Below, piece by piece: positions 56,028-63,961 of a DNA stretch of 64,000 nt. This stretch comes from Streptomyces sp. NBC_01283 (GTDB lineage Bacteria; Actinomycetota; Actinomycetes; Streptomycetales; Streptomycetaceae): the NCBI RefSeq assembly GCF_041435335.1, contig NZ_CP108430.1, forward strand, positions 4,935,001 through 4,999,000, given 5' to 3'. The translations under genes and the position numbers were made by a program. Positions within the stretch are counted from its first letter, which is position 1. Each line of letters starts with the position of its first letter. The notes below the pieces were generated by a model that made no database searches, was not told the origin of the DNA, and saw only the letters and a list, made by a program, of their open reading frames with translations.

Positions 56028-56993
56028 ATGAAGAGCCCCCTCCTGTCCCTGCCCGGCGCCGTCCCCGCCGAGGGCGTGGACGAAGGCGTCGCCGCCCACT
56101 ACGGCGATCTGTTCCGTGAACAGCGCGCCCTCGCCGACGGCACCGGTTTCGTCGACCTCTCGCACCGCGGCGTCGTCACCGTCTCCGGACCCGACCGGCT
56201 GAGCTGGCTGCACCTGCTGCTCACGCAGCACGTGACCGAGCTGCCCGTCGGCCGGGCCACCGAGGCGCTGATCCTCTCCGCGAACGGCCACATCGAGCAC
56301 GCCCTCTATCTCGTCGACGACGGCGAGACGGTGTGGGCGCACGTCGAGCCCGGCACGCAGGACGCGCTTGTCGCCTATCTGGAGAGCATGAAGTTCTTCA
56401 ACCGGGTCGAAGTCGCCGACCGCACGGACGAGTTCGCGGTCGTCTACCTCCCGGCCGGTTCGATCGCCGCGGTACCGGAAGGCGTCGTCGTACGCGAGAC
56501 GGCGCAGGGCCGGGATCTCTTCCTGCCGCGTGCGTCCCTGGAGTCGTACGCCGAGGAGAGCGGCCCCGCGATCGGCATCCTCGCCCACGAGGCGCTGCGC
56601 GTGGAGGCGCACCGGCCGCGGCTCGGCTTCGAGACGGACCACCGCACGATCCCGCACGAGCTGGGCTGGATCGGCACGGCCGTGCACCTGCAGAAGGGCT
56701 GCTACCGAGGCCAGGAGACGGTCGCCCGCGTCCAGAACCTGGGCAAGCCGCCCCGCCGCCTGGTCTTCCTGCACCTGGACGGGAGCGAGGTGCATCTGCC
56801 GGCGGCCGGCACGGAGCTGCGCCTGGCCTCGGAGGGCGATGAGGGCCGGAAGCTGGGCTTCATCACCACGGCGGTACGCCACCACGAGCTGGGGCCGATC
56901 GCGCTCGCGCTGGTGAAGCGGAACGTGCCGCTGGACGCGGCGCTGAGCGCGGGCGGCACGGCGGCGGCGCAGGAGGTCGTGGTCGAGCCGTAG
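56028..56993 (+). CDS. ygfZ: YgfZ/GcvT-like folate-binding protein
   Basis: A 321-residue protein with the GcvT-like fold and the YgfZ signature K-G-C-Y-x-G-Q-E (QKGCYRGQETVARVQNLGKP). YgfZ acts with folate in iron-sulfur cluster repair or assembly. The N-terminal part has the VDLSHRGVVTVSGPDRLSWL pattern. ATG 56028 is used; GTG 56016 is possible. It follows nur by 34 bases, converging with dtd. Confidence 0.92.
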   Translation: MKSPLLSLPGAVPAEGVDEGVAAHYGDLFREQRALADGTGFVDLSHRGVVTVSGPDRLSWLHLLLTQHVTELPVGRATEALILSANGHIEHALYLVDDGETVWAHVEPGTQDALVAYLESMKFFNRVEVADRTDEFAVVYLPAGSIAAVPEGVVVRETAQGRDLFLPRASLESYAEESGPAIGILAHEALRVEAHRPRLGFETDHRTIPHELGWIGTAVHLQKGCYRGQETVARVQNLGKPPRRLVFLHLDGSEVHLPAAGTELRLASEGDEGRKLGFITTAVRHHELGPIALALVKRNVPLDAALSAGGTAAAQEVVVEP

Positions 56994-57009
56994 CGCGGGC
57001 GGTCGGGCC

Positions 57010-57447
57010 TCACATCTCCAGCAGCACCGTGAACGGCCCGTCGTTCGTCAGTGACACCCGCATCTTCGCGCCGAAGCGGCCACAGGCCACCGTCGCGCCC
57101 AGCGAACGCAGTTGGGCGACGACCTCGTCGACCAGGGGCTCGGCGACATCGCCGGGTGCGGCGGCGTTCCAGGTGGGCCTGCGGCCCTTCCGGGCGTCGC
57201 CGTACAGCGTGAACTGACTGACGACCAGCAGCGGCGCGTCGATGTCCGAGCAGGACTTCTCGTCGGCCAGCATCCGAACGGACCAGAGTTTTCTGGCCAG
57301 TTGAGCTGCCTTCTCCTTGGTGTCCTCATGGGTCACCCCCACCAGGACGCACAGGCCCTCGCCATTGATCTCGCCGACCGTCTCGGGGCCGTTCTCGCCC
57401 TCGACGACGACGCTCGCCCCGTCCACCCTCTGCACCACAGCACGCAT
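57010..57447 (-). CDS. dtd: D-aminoacyl-tRNA deacylase
   Basis: A 145-residue Dtd enzyme that removes D-amino acids from tRNA. It starts [20 protein letters not shown] and carries the catalytic motifs [20 protein letters not shown] (SQxT) and [13 protein letters not shown] with the NxGP-type cross-subunit loop (written NDGP here). The length is that of the family. Confidence 0.95.
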   Translation of the reverse strand: MRAVVQRVDGASVVVEGENGPETVGEINGEGLCVLVGVTHEDTKEKAAQLARKLWSVRMLADEKSCSDIDAPLLVVSQFTLYGDARKGRRPTWNAAAPGDVAEPLVDEVVAQLRSLGATVACGRFGAKMRVSLTNDGPFTVLLEM

Positions 57448-57648
57448 ACGGCCCATCATGCCGTGCTCCATACGGCCGGTACGCCCTGCGTCCGTACGGC
57501 CGACTTGCGCCGGATGCGCCGCCCGGGAGGTTGGCCTGAACCCCCCATCTGGGGCCGATTGGGGGCACTCGCTCACATAGCGGCCACCGAGGGTGGCACC
57601 ATGCACACACGCGGTGTACCGCGCCGGTCGAGGGGACGGTAGAGCCAC

Positions 57649-58284
57649 ATGAGCACACCAAGTACGGGACAGCCGCTCGGATCTGTGTCGCTGACCCGCA
57701 TGAGCGCTGCGCGACGTACGAACGTGCCACGCCCGCCCACGCAGCGCACGGCCAGTGCGGTGCTGTCCGGGCAGCCCGGGTACGACCTCGCCGCGCTGCT
57801 CCTGCGGGAGCTGCGCGAGCTGCGCAGGGACGCGCAGCAGAACGAGGCGGACCTGAGCTATGTCCGGCGCCTGCTGCAGGGGCGGATCGACATCCTGCGG
57901 GCCGAGGTCGCGCGCCGCAGGGACCCGGCGGCGCCGGGTCCTGAGGGCACGGGCCCGGAGGGGCCGGTCGTGGACCGCCTCTCGGAGATCCTCATGGACG
58001 GGCCCGCCCGGCACCGCTCGTCGGCCCGGCATGTGACGCTGGGCACGCCGCACAGCGCGGAGTACGGCCTCCTGGCGACGGAGATGCTCGCCGAGGTCGA
58101 GCTCTCCGACCTGGAAGCCCGCACGGACGACGAGCTGCACACGGCCATGGGGCGCCTCACCCGCTACGAACAGCAGGTTTCCCGGCGCCGCCAGCAGCTG
58201 CAGCGCACGGCGGACGATTGCAGTGCGGAGATCGCCCGCAGGTACCGTGAAGGTGAAGCACAAGTAGACGACCTGCTCGCGTGA
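57649..58284 (+). CDS. rsiG: Anti-sigma factor RsiG (c-di-GMP binding)
   Basis: A 211-residue coiled-coil protein. The c-di-GMP-binding signature E-x3-S-x2-R-x3-Q-x3-D occurs twice: [16 protein letters not shown] (about residues 64-79) and [16 protein letters not shown] near the C-terminus, one on each arm of the helical hairpin. RsiG holds the sporulation sigma factor WhiG inactive when bound to c-di-GMP. ATG 57649 is preceded by a promoter region of about 200 bases shared with dtd. Confidence 0.92.
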   Translation: MSTPSTGQPLGSVSLTRMSAARRTNVPRPPTQRTASAVLSGQPGYDLAALLLRELRELRRDAQQNEADLSYVRRLLQGRIDILRAEVARRRDPAAPGPEGTGPEGPVVDRLSEILMDGPARHRSSARHVTLGTPHSAEYGLLATEMLAEVELSDLEARTDDELHTAMGRLTRYEQQVSRRRQQLQRTADDCSAEIARRYREGEAQVDDLLA

Positions 58285-58344
58285 CCCGGTGATCCCGGCT
58301 TCCGCGGGCGGCCGTCACGCCACCTCCGCCCCGGAAGGCCGAAG

Positions 58345-59322
58345 ATGACCTCCACGTCCGCCGAGTCCGTCGCCACCCCCGTCATACCCCCGGTCCTCGC
58401 CGAGGTCGTACGTTCCGGCTTCGTCGAGGGCCGCCACAGGGGAAGCCTGGTGCTGCTCGCGGCCGACGGCAGCGTGGAGCTGGCGATGGGGGACGTGACG
58501 GCCCCCGTCTTCCCGCGGTCCGCGAACAAGCCGATGCAGGCTGCGGCGGTGCTGCGGGCGGGTCTGGAGCTGTCGGGCGAGCGGCTCGCGCTCGCCGCGG
58601 CGAGCCACTCCGGGGAGGGGTTCCACCGGGACCTCGTCCAGAAGATGCTGGCCGAGCACGGCCTGACGGCGGCGGACCTGCAGTGCCCGCCGGACCTCCC
58701 GCTCGACGCGGTCGAGGCCGAGACGTATCTGGCAGCGGGTGCCGTTCGTGACCGGGTAACGATGAACTGCTCCGGCAAGCACGCGGCGATGCTGGCGGTC
58801 TGCGACCTGAACGGCTGGCCCGCGGACTCCTACCTGGACCCGCGGCACCCCCTCCAGCAGCTCGTCCTGAAGGTCGTCGAGGAAGCCGCGGGGGAGCGGG
58901 TGGCGGCCGTCGGCACGGACGGCTGCGGAGCCCCCCTGATGGCGATCTCCCTGACCGGCCTCGCGCGCGCCTTCCGGCACTTCGTCCTCGCCCCCGAGGG
59001 GACGGCGGAGCGCCGGGTCGCGGACGCGATGCGGGCCCACCCCGAGTACGTGGCCGGCACGCGCCGTCCCGACACCTGGCTGATGCGGGAGATCCCGGGT
59101 GCTCTCTCCAAGATGGGCGCCGAGGCGGTGCAGGCGTTCGCCCTGCCGGACGGCCGCGCCCTCGCCTTCAAGGTCGACGACGGCGGGATACGGGCCCTTG
59201 GCCCCGTCCTGGCCCGGGTGCTGAGCCTGGCGGGCGTGGAGGGCGACGTGCTCGCCCGGGTCGGCAGCGCGCCCCTGCTGGGCGGTGCCGTCGAGGTGGG
59301 CGGGATCCGGGCGGCGTTCTAG
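58345..59322 (+). CDS. L-asparaginase II
   Basis: A 325-residue protein of the asparaginase II family (Rhizobium-type AnsA fold), not the E. coli type. Family motifs: LAEVVRSGFVEGRHRGSLVL, FPRSANKPMQAAA, AAASHSGEGFHRD and MNCSGKHAAMLAVC, with the conserved Ser-Lys pairs. It hydrolyses L-asparagine. It is likely monocistronic and ends before a terminator-like hairpin. Confidence 0.93.
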   Translation: MTSTSAESVATPVIPPVLAEVVRSGFVEGRHRGSLVLLAADGSVELAMGDVTAPVFPRSANKPMQAAAVLRAGLELSGERLALAAASHSGEGFHRDLVQKMLAEHGLTAADLQCPPDLPLDAVEAETYLAAGAVRDRVTMNCSGKHAAMLAVCDLNGWPADSYLDPRHPLQQLVLKVVEEAAGERVAAVGTDGCGAPLMAISLTGLARAFRHFVLAPEGTAERRVADAMRAHPEYVAGTRRPDTWLMREIPGALSKMGAEAVQAFALPDGRALAFKVDDGGIRALGPVLARVLSLAGVEGDVLARVGSAPLLGGAVEVGGIRAAF

Positions 59323-59363
59323 GCCCTTTCCGGTCCGTGGGAGCGCGCCGGCCGCGGACCGAT

Positions 59364-59410
59364 GGTTGACCGGACTCCCGGCTCCCCTCCGGATGGGAGC
59401 CCGGTCAACC
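59364..59410. terminator. Bulged hairpin after the asparaginase gene
   Basis: GGTTGACCGG (59364-59373) pairs with CCGGTCAACC (59401-59410), with an inner GCTCCC/GGGAGC stem. It lies between convergent genes and may stop both. Confidence 0.65.
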
Positions 59411-59438
59411 AGCTCTGTCAGCCCAGCTAGGCCGTCTG

Positions 59439-59624
59439 TCAGCCCGACTGGGCGAGCAGCAGGACGAGGAGCGCAGCCCCGACGCCGCTGATTTTGGTGT
59501 TCTTGGCCTTGATGCCCACGGTCAGCAGCACGAAGGCGACGATGCCCAGCGGCCCGTACTTCCACTGGATGAGCTGCTCGAATCCAATGGCGAGGGCGGC
59601 GATGGCGATGGCGATGAGCGGCAT
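59439..59624 (-). CDS. Small two-helix membrane protein, module 1
   Basis: A 61-residue protein of two hydrophobic helices (MPLIAIAIAALAIGFEQLIQ, then GPLGIVAFVLLTVGIKAKNT and a third hydrophobic end). It carries the family core FEQLIQWKYGPLGIVAFVLL with conserved Glu-Gln, Gln, Tyr-Gly and Gly, and GIKAKN, shared with the proteins at 60766 and 62713. ATG 59624 has GGGGGAAC upstream. It is divergent from the GntR gene at 59837. I know of no described family for it. Confidence 0.8.
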   Translation of the reverse strand: MPLIAIAIAALAIGFEQLIQWKYGPLGIVAFVLLTVGIKAKNTKISGVGAALLVLLLAQSG

Positions 59625-59734
59625 GACGTTCCCCCTTTCGGGACGGGGCGCCGAGCCCCGTCCCCTCTGGTCGACAGCCATCCGATGAGCAACCACTGGG
59701 GCCAACCCCCTAAGGGCTCCTACCAGGTTGCCTA

Positions 59735-59763
59735 AGTTGGCTACCAACTCCACCTGAGTTATC
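59735..59763. promoter_or_regulatory. Conserved palindrome, module 1
   Basis: AGTTGGCTACCAACT (59735-59749) is a perfect inverted repeat with a three-base centre; five bases further on lies TGAGTTATC. The same pair with the same spacing occurs in module 2. It lies between the divergent small gene and GntR gene and is a candidate operator. Confidence 0.75.
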
Positions 59764-59824
59764 TCCGTGATGGCTCGATTTATAACCAGCTTCCGAGCAA
59801 CTCCCCAAAGATGGCGCGAAGTTG

Positions 59825-59830
59825 TACTGT
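59825..59830 (+). promoter_or_regulatory. -10 box of GntR gene, module 1
   Basis: TACTGT lies six bases before GTG 59837, giving a leaderless transcript; an imperfect inverted repeat CAACT...AGTTG (about 59794-59824) flanks it. Confidence 0.65.
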
Positions 59831-59836
59831 TTGGTT

Positions 59837-60742
59837 GTGAGCCCGGAACCTGCCCCCGTCAACGGGATGAAGAGGCCGCCAAGGTCGCATCACGAGGTGG
59901 CCGACGAGCTGCGCGACCGGATCAGGTCCGGGACGCTGCGCCCGGGGCAGCGCATGCCGACCCAGGCCGAGCTGGCCGACGAGTTCGGCGTCGAGCGCGG
60001 CGCGATACGCGAGGCGCTGCGCACGCTCCGGGGTGAGAACCTGCTGGCGAACGTGTCCAAGGGGAGCCCCGCCACGGTCGCCGTCGGCTCGAAGCAGGCG
60101 CTGTCCGGGCCCGGCGGCGTACAGCCGCAGCCCACCATGGTCGGCCTCGCCCCGCGCATCGCCGCGGCGTTCGAGGCCCCCCACGTGGAGATCGACGCGC
60201 TCTGTCTGACCTCCATCTCGCTCACGATGGCGATCGGGGAACCGCTCCGTCAGATTCACGCCGGACAGCGCAAACCGGCCAAGGTCGACGTCCGGGTGAT
60301 GCTGCCGAGCCGCAGCATCGATCTCGCCTTTCCGGCGCCGGTGGACAGCGGGGACGACGAGGACGGCCAGGTGCACAGGCGCTGGCTCGACCAGCGGAAC
60401 GCGCAGGGGCAGGTGCTCCGCCACAATCTGCTCGCGCTGCGGGCCTCGCACGGCATCGACGTGGACGTCTCGTTCCGCGCACTGCCGTTCACGCCGCCGG
60501 TGAAGCTGTATCTCCTCAACGGCTCCGAGGCGCTCTTCGCGTACTACACGCTGACCAAGCAGAGCGAACAGATCGACCACGAGTACCTGGAGATGTACGA
60601 CGCCCAGGGCGCGCAGTCGATGCTCTTTCCCTTCCAGCAGGGCGACGGACTGCGGGACACGACGTTCGTGGAGCAGTCCCATCTTTGGTTCAACGCGCTC
60701 TGGGGAACGATCAGTCAGGACCTGGAGCTGGCGCGGGGCTAG
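59837..60742 (+). CDS. GntR-type regulator with an unrecognised effector domain, module 1
   Basis: A 301-residue regulator. The winged helix (HHEVADELRDRIRSGTLRPG, MPTQAELADEFGVERGAIRE) is of the GntR kind. The C-terminal part (about 85-301) is not a UTRA, FadR or MocR domain I recognise: it has KVDVRVMLPSRSIDLAFPAP, QVLRHNLLALRASHGIDVDV and SFRALPFTPPVKLYLLNGSE, all shared with the module 2 and 3 proteins. GTG 59837 is chosen because a -10 box lies six bases upstream, with no ribosome site. Its target is probably the divergent small membrane gene. Confidence 0.85.
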   Translation: MSPEPAPVNGMKRPPRSHHEVADELRDRIRSGTLRPGQRMPTQAELADEFGVERGAIREALRTLRGENLLANVSKGSPATVAVGSKQALSGPGGVQPQPTMVGLAPRIAAAFEAPHVEIDALCLTSISLTMAIGEPLRQIHAGQRKPAKVDVRVMLPSRSIDLAFPAPVDSGDDEDGQVHRRWLDQRNAQGQVLRHNLLALRASHGIDVDVSFRALPFTPPVKLYLLNGSEALFAYYTLTKQSEQIDHEYLEMYDAQGAQSMLFPFQQGDGLRDTTFVEQSHLWFNALWGTISQDLELARG

Positions 60743-60765
60743 CTCCAGCCCCTGACCCGAGGGTG

Positions 60766-60954
60766 CTAGATGGCGGGGCCGGTCATCATCAGCGCGAGGA
60801 CGACGGCGCCGATGGAGCTGCAGGTGGGGCTCTTCGCCTTGATCCCGACGGTCAGGAGCAGCAGTCCGACGATGCCGGTGGTTCCGTACTGCCACTGCAC
60901 GAACTGCTCGAAGGTGATGGCGCATGTCGCTGCGAGGAGGGCGAGGACGGCCAT
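60766..60954 (-). CDS. Small two-helix membrane protein, module 2
   Basis: A 62-residue paralogue of the proteins at 59439 and 62713: MAVLALLAATCAITFEQFVQ, WQYGTTGIVGLLLLTVGIKA and KSPTCSSIGAVVLALMMTGP. The core FEQ..Q..YG..G is kept. ATG 60954 has GGGGGAAC upstream as in module 1. It has two Cys residues unlike module 1. It lies tail-to-tail with the module 1 regulator and is divergent from the module 2 regulator. Confidence 0.8.
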   Translation of the reverse strand: MAVLALLAATCAITFEQFVQWQYGTTGIVGLLLLTVGIKAKSPTCSSIGAVVLALMMTGPAI

Positions 60955-60983
60955 GATGGTTCCCCCTTCTGCCATCTCGGATG

Positions 60984-61012
60984 AGTTGGCAACCAACTTC
61001 ACTTGAGTTGTC
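60984..61012. promoter_or_regulatory. Conserved palindrome, module 2
   Basis: AGTTGGCAACCAACT (60984-60998) then, after five bases, TGAGTTGTC. It matches the module 1 site in arms, centre length and spacing, so it is the best-supported operator of the array. Confidence 0.78.
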
Positions 61013-61073
61013 CCCACTTGGTCCCACTACATAAACAACTTCAAGACAACTGCCCGGAGATGGTGGGCAGTTG

Positions 61074-61079
61074 TATCGT
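61074..61079 (+). promoter_or_regulatory. -10 box of GntR gene, module 2
   Basis: TATCGT lies six bases before GTG 61086; surrounding bases (CATAAACAACTTC, AGATGG, AGTTGTA) align with module 1. Confidence 0.65.
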
Positions 61080-61085
61080 CTGGTC

Positions 61086-61964
61086 GTGACCCAGGAGAAC
61101 GTTGCAGTGAACGGCAGCAGAAAACTCACTCCCCAGGACATCGCAGACGCCCTCCGCGACCGCATCCGCTCCGGTGACCTCAAGCCGGGCGACCGCCTCC
61201 CCACCCAGGCGGTGCTCGCGGAGGAGTTCGGCGTGGAGCGGGGGACGGTGCGGCAGGCGTTGAAGACACTGCAGGGCGACGGACTCCTGGCCAACGTGAG
61301 CAAGGGCAGCCCCCCACGCATCGCGGCGGAGCCACCGGCATCGGCGGGCGTGGAGCCCCAGGCGTCGATGGTGGGCCTGGCCCCCCGCCTGTCGGGCGCG
61401 TTCTCGGAGCCGCAGGTGCGGATCGATGTGGTGTCGTATACGGCGGAGACGCTGATGATCGCGCTCGGAGAGCCGGTGCGTCTCATCCACGAGGGCCGTA
61501 TCAGGCCCGAGTCGATCGCCGTACGCATCCTGCTGCCCAGCAGCGACATCACGCTTGCCTTCCCCCGACCGACCGGAGGGCAGGACGACGAGGGCCGCGT
61601 GCACCAGCGGTGGCTGGCCCAGCGCAACGCCCAGGGCCAGGTCCTGCGCCACAACCTGCGCGCGCTGCGGGCCTCGCACGGCATCGACGTGGACGTCTCG
61701 TTCCGCGCGCTGCCGTTCACGCCGCCGGTGAAGCTGTATCTGCTGAACCAGCAGGAGGCGCTCCTGGCCTACTACACGATCGAGCGCAGCATGCTGGACT
61801 TCGGCAGCGCTGAGATGGAGGCGTTCGACGTGTCCGGGCTGAAGTCGCCCCTGTTCTCCTTCGAGAAGAACGCGGCCCCCCGGGACGCCGCGTTCGTGGA
61901 GGAGTCCCAGAAATGGTTCGACGCGCTCTGGGCAACGATCGCGACGGAGTTGACACTCTCTTAG
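61086..61964 (+). CDS. GntR-type regulator, module 2
   Basis: A 292-residue paralogue of the module 1 regulator. The winged helix is PQDIADALRDRIRSGDLKPG and LPTQAVLAEEFGVERGTVRQ. The effector region shares the block QNAQGQVLRHN-LxALRASHGIDVDVSFRALP with module 1 (here AQRNAQGQVLRHNLRALRAS). It starts at GTG 61086, leaderless. Its TAG stop overlaps the HAD gene's GTG start, suggesting coupled translation. Confidence 0.87.
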   Translation: MTQENVAVNGSRKLTPQDIADALRDRIRSGDLKPGDRLPTQAVLAEEFGVERGTVRQALKTLQGDGLLANVSKGSPPRIAAEPPASAGVEPQASMVGLAPRLSGAFSEPQVRIDVVSYTAETLMIALGEPVRLIHEGRIRPESIAVRILLPSSDITLAFPRPTGGQDDEGRVHQRWLAQRNAQGQVLRHNLRALRASHGIDVDVSFRALPFTPPVKLYLLNQQEALLAYYTIERSMLDFGSAEMEAFDVSGLKSPLFSFEKNAAPRDAAFVEESQKWFDALWATIATELTLS

Positions 61965-62701
61965 TGACTCCTGACGCGACGCAGACTGAGTGGATGGCAG
62001 AAGAGACCGAAAAGCTGCGGGAACTGATCAAGCGAGCCCGCTTTGTCCTCTTCGACTTCGACGGACCCATCTGCCGGCTGTTCGCCGGCCACTCGGCCGA
62101 GCGGATCGCGAGTGATCAGGTCCGCTGGCTCGAGGAGCGGGGCCTGCGCGGTCTGCTGACCCCGGAGGAGCGGGCGCAGCCCGACCCCCATGCCGTCCTG
62201 CGGGCGGTCGACCGCAGACACCCCGGCAGCGATCTGGTGGGCGAGCTCGAAGAGCGGCTCACCCATCAGGAACTGACGGCGGTGGCGTCGGCATGGCCCA
62301 CCCAGTACGCGGACCCCCTCATCATGACGTGGCACGCCATGGGCTCCCGTCTGGCCGTCACCACCAACAACTCACCGCGGGCGGTCTCCCGCTATCTCGA
62401 AGGCCGTGGCCTGAGCCATTGCTTCGCCCCGCACATCTACGGCCGCACCCAGGACCTGCATCTCCTCAAGCCGAACCCGCACTGCCTCAACCGCGCCCTC
62501 AACGCGATGGGCGCGAAGCCCTCGGCCGCGCTGATGATCGGCGATGCCCCCACGGACTACCAGGCGGCGGAGGAGGCAGGAGTGGCCTTCCTGGGCTACG
62601 CGCGTAACGAGCGCAAGGCGAAGCTGCTCAAGGACGCAGGGGCGGCTTGTGTGGTGAGCTCGCTGGAGCCGGTACTGCGGGTGTTGCGCGACAAGGCCTG
62701 A
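61964..62701 (+). CDS. HAD-superfamily phosphatase
   Basis: A 245-residue HAD hydrolase. Motifs are DFDGPICRLF (motif I nucleophile Asp in LFDFDG), TTNNS (motif II), LKPNPHCL (motif III Lys) and GDAPTDYQAAEEAG (motif IV), with an alpha-helical cap after motif I as in phosphoglycolate phosphatases. GTG 61964 overlaps the previous stop (TAGTG); ATG 61994 is an alternative. It is the only enzyme in the module array. The substrate is unknown. Confidence 0.87.
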   Translation: MTPDATQTEWMAEETEKLRELIKRARFVLFDFDGPICRLFAGHSAERIASDQVRWLEERGLRGLLTPEERAQPDPHAVLRAVDRRHPGSDLVGELEERLTHQELTAVASAWPTQYADPLIMTWHAMGSRLAVTTNNSPRAVSRYLEGRGLSHCFAPHIYGRTQDLHLLKPNPHCLNRALNAMGAKPSAALMIGDAPTDYQAAEEAGVAFLGYARNERKAKLLKDAGAACVVSSLEPVLRVLRDKA

Positions 62702-62712
62702 ACGCCGGGTGC

Positions 62713-62895
62713 TCAGGCCTGTGCCATCAGGAGCATGAAGACCAGGACGGACAGCGAGACGCAGGCCCTGTTGCGCGCGTGTATGCCGATCGCGAGCAGG
62801 CTCAGGGCCAGAAGCCCCGGAGTGCCGTACCGCGACTGGAGCAACTGCTCGATGCCGAAGCCGATTGCGGCCGCGAGCAACTGGAAGAAGACCAT
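62713..62895 (-). CDS. Small two-helix membrane protein, module 3
   Basis: A 60-residue protein: MVFFQLLAAAIGFGIEQLLQ, SRYGTPGLLALSLLAIGIHA and RNRACVSLSVLVFMLLMAQA. The IEQLLQSRYGTPG core and GIHARN align with the other two small proteins, so the family is triplicated. ATG 62895 is preceded by GGTGGGGG. It is convergent with the HAD gene (stops 11 bases apart) and divergent from the module 3 regulator. Confidence 0.8.
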   Translation of the reverse strand: MVFFQLLAAAIGFGIEQLLQSRYGTPGLLALSLLAIGIHARNRACVSLSVLVFMLLMAQA

Positions 62896-63067
62896 GGGAC
62901 CCCCACCCCTCTTCGTTCGCCGGGCGGACCAGCGAAGCGATCAACTTTCCGTCCAATTGGACTGGTTGACTTGAGATTGGTGTGCCCTGGCCGACTGATC
63001 CCTTAACCAACCGCCCTGCCGTGCAACCAATGTGACTGGAAGCGGTTTGTCAGAGGTGCGGCAGAGG

Positions 63068-63073
63068 TACGGT
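63068..63073 (+). promoter_or_regulatory. -10 box of GntR gene, module 3
   Basis: TACGGT lies six bases before GTG 63080, the same geometry as in modules 1 and 2. The upstream region has TCCAATTGGA (62952-62961) and several GGTTG/CAACC half-sites but not the exact palindrome. Confidence 0.6.
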
Positions 63074-63079
63074 CGCCGT

Positions 63080-63961
63080 GTGGTCGGTGAGCGGTCCGGT
63101 GAAGGCGGCGGCAGCGAGTTCCGGCGGGTCTCGGACGCGCTGCACTCCCGCTTGGTCGACGGCACGTACCCCCTGGACAGCCTGCTCCCCCCCCAGCGCG
63201 AGCTCGCGCGCGAATTCGACGTCTCCAGGGACACCATCCAGCGGGTGCTGAGGGAACTCATCAGCGAGGGCCTCGTCCGTTCCAAGCAGGGGAGCGGGTC
63301 GCGGGTGGTGAAGGCGCAGCTGGCCCACATGAGTGCCGGGGGCGGGAGAGCGGGCGGCAGCACCGGCCGTGTCTCGCTCGGGCCGATCATCGGTGCGGCC
63401 TTCGAGGCCTCCCGGGTCACCCTGGACGTCTTCACCCTGACCTCCGAGTCGCTGGACGCCCACATCCGTGTACAGGCGGAACGCATACGGGTCCGGGCGA
63501 TCGAGCCGGAGCGCATCGCGGTCCGCATCCTGCTGCCCTCCGAGGATCTCGACCTCCCCTACCCCCGCGCCAAGGACGACCCGGCCGACCCGCGTCCGCA
63601 GCTGCGCCTGCGCGACATCACCCGGCGGCACACGGCGTCGCTGCGCAACGCGCTGCGGGACCTGCACACCGAGGGCCTGGTGGCGGAGGTGGACGTGGAG
63701 GTGCGCAGAGTGCCGCTGACGCCGGCGTTCAAGCTCTACGTACTGAACGGCACGGAGGCGCTGCACGGCCCGTACGAGGTGATCGAGCGCCGCATCCAGC
63801 TGGATGACGGCGAGGAGATCGACGCCCTGGACGTGCTCGGTCTGGGCTCGGCCCTCACGCACTACGTGCGCGAGGAGGACCCCGAATCGCAGGGAGCCCT
63901 CTTCGTCTCCAGCATGCAGGCCTGGTTCGACTCGTGCTGGACGCTTCTCGCGAAGTCGTGA
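63080..63961 (+). CDS. GntR-type regulator, module 3
   Basis: A 293-residue regulator more distant from the other two. The winged helix is VSDALHSRLVDGTYPLDSLL and LPPQRELAREFDVSRDTIQR, then VLRELISEGLVRSKQGSGSR. The C-terminal region again has AVRILLPSEDLDLPYPRAKD, RRVPLTPAFKLYVLNGTEAL and a final AWFDSCWTLL that matches the LWFNALW/KWFDALW ends of modules 1 and 2. So all three share one effector-domain family. GTG 63080 is chosen on the -10 spacing; an upstream frame start at 63032 lies before the -10 box. Confidence 0.85.
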   Translation: MVGERSGEGGGSEFRRVSDALHSRLVDGTYPLDSLLPPQRELAREFDVSRDTIQRVLRELISEGLVRSKQGSGSRVVKAQLAHMSAGGGRAGGSTGRVSLGPIIGAAFEASRVTLDVFTLTSESLDAHIRVQAERIRVRAIEPERIAVRILLPSEDLDLPYPRAKDDPADPRPQLRLRDITRRHTASLRNALRDLHTEGLVAEVDVEVRRVPLTPAFKLYVLNGTEALHGPYEVIERRIQLDDGEEIDALDVLGLGSALTHYVREEDPESQGALFVSSMQAWFDSCWTLLAKS

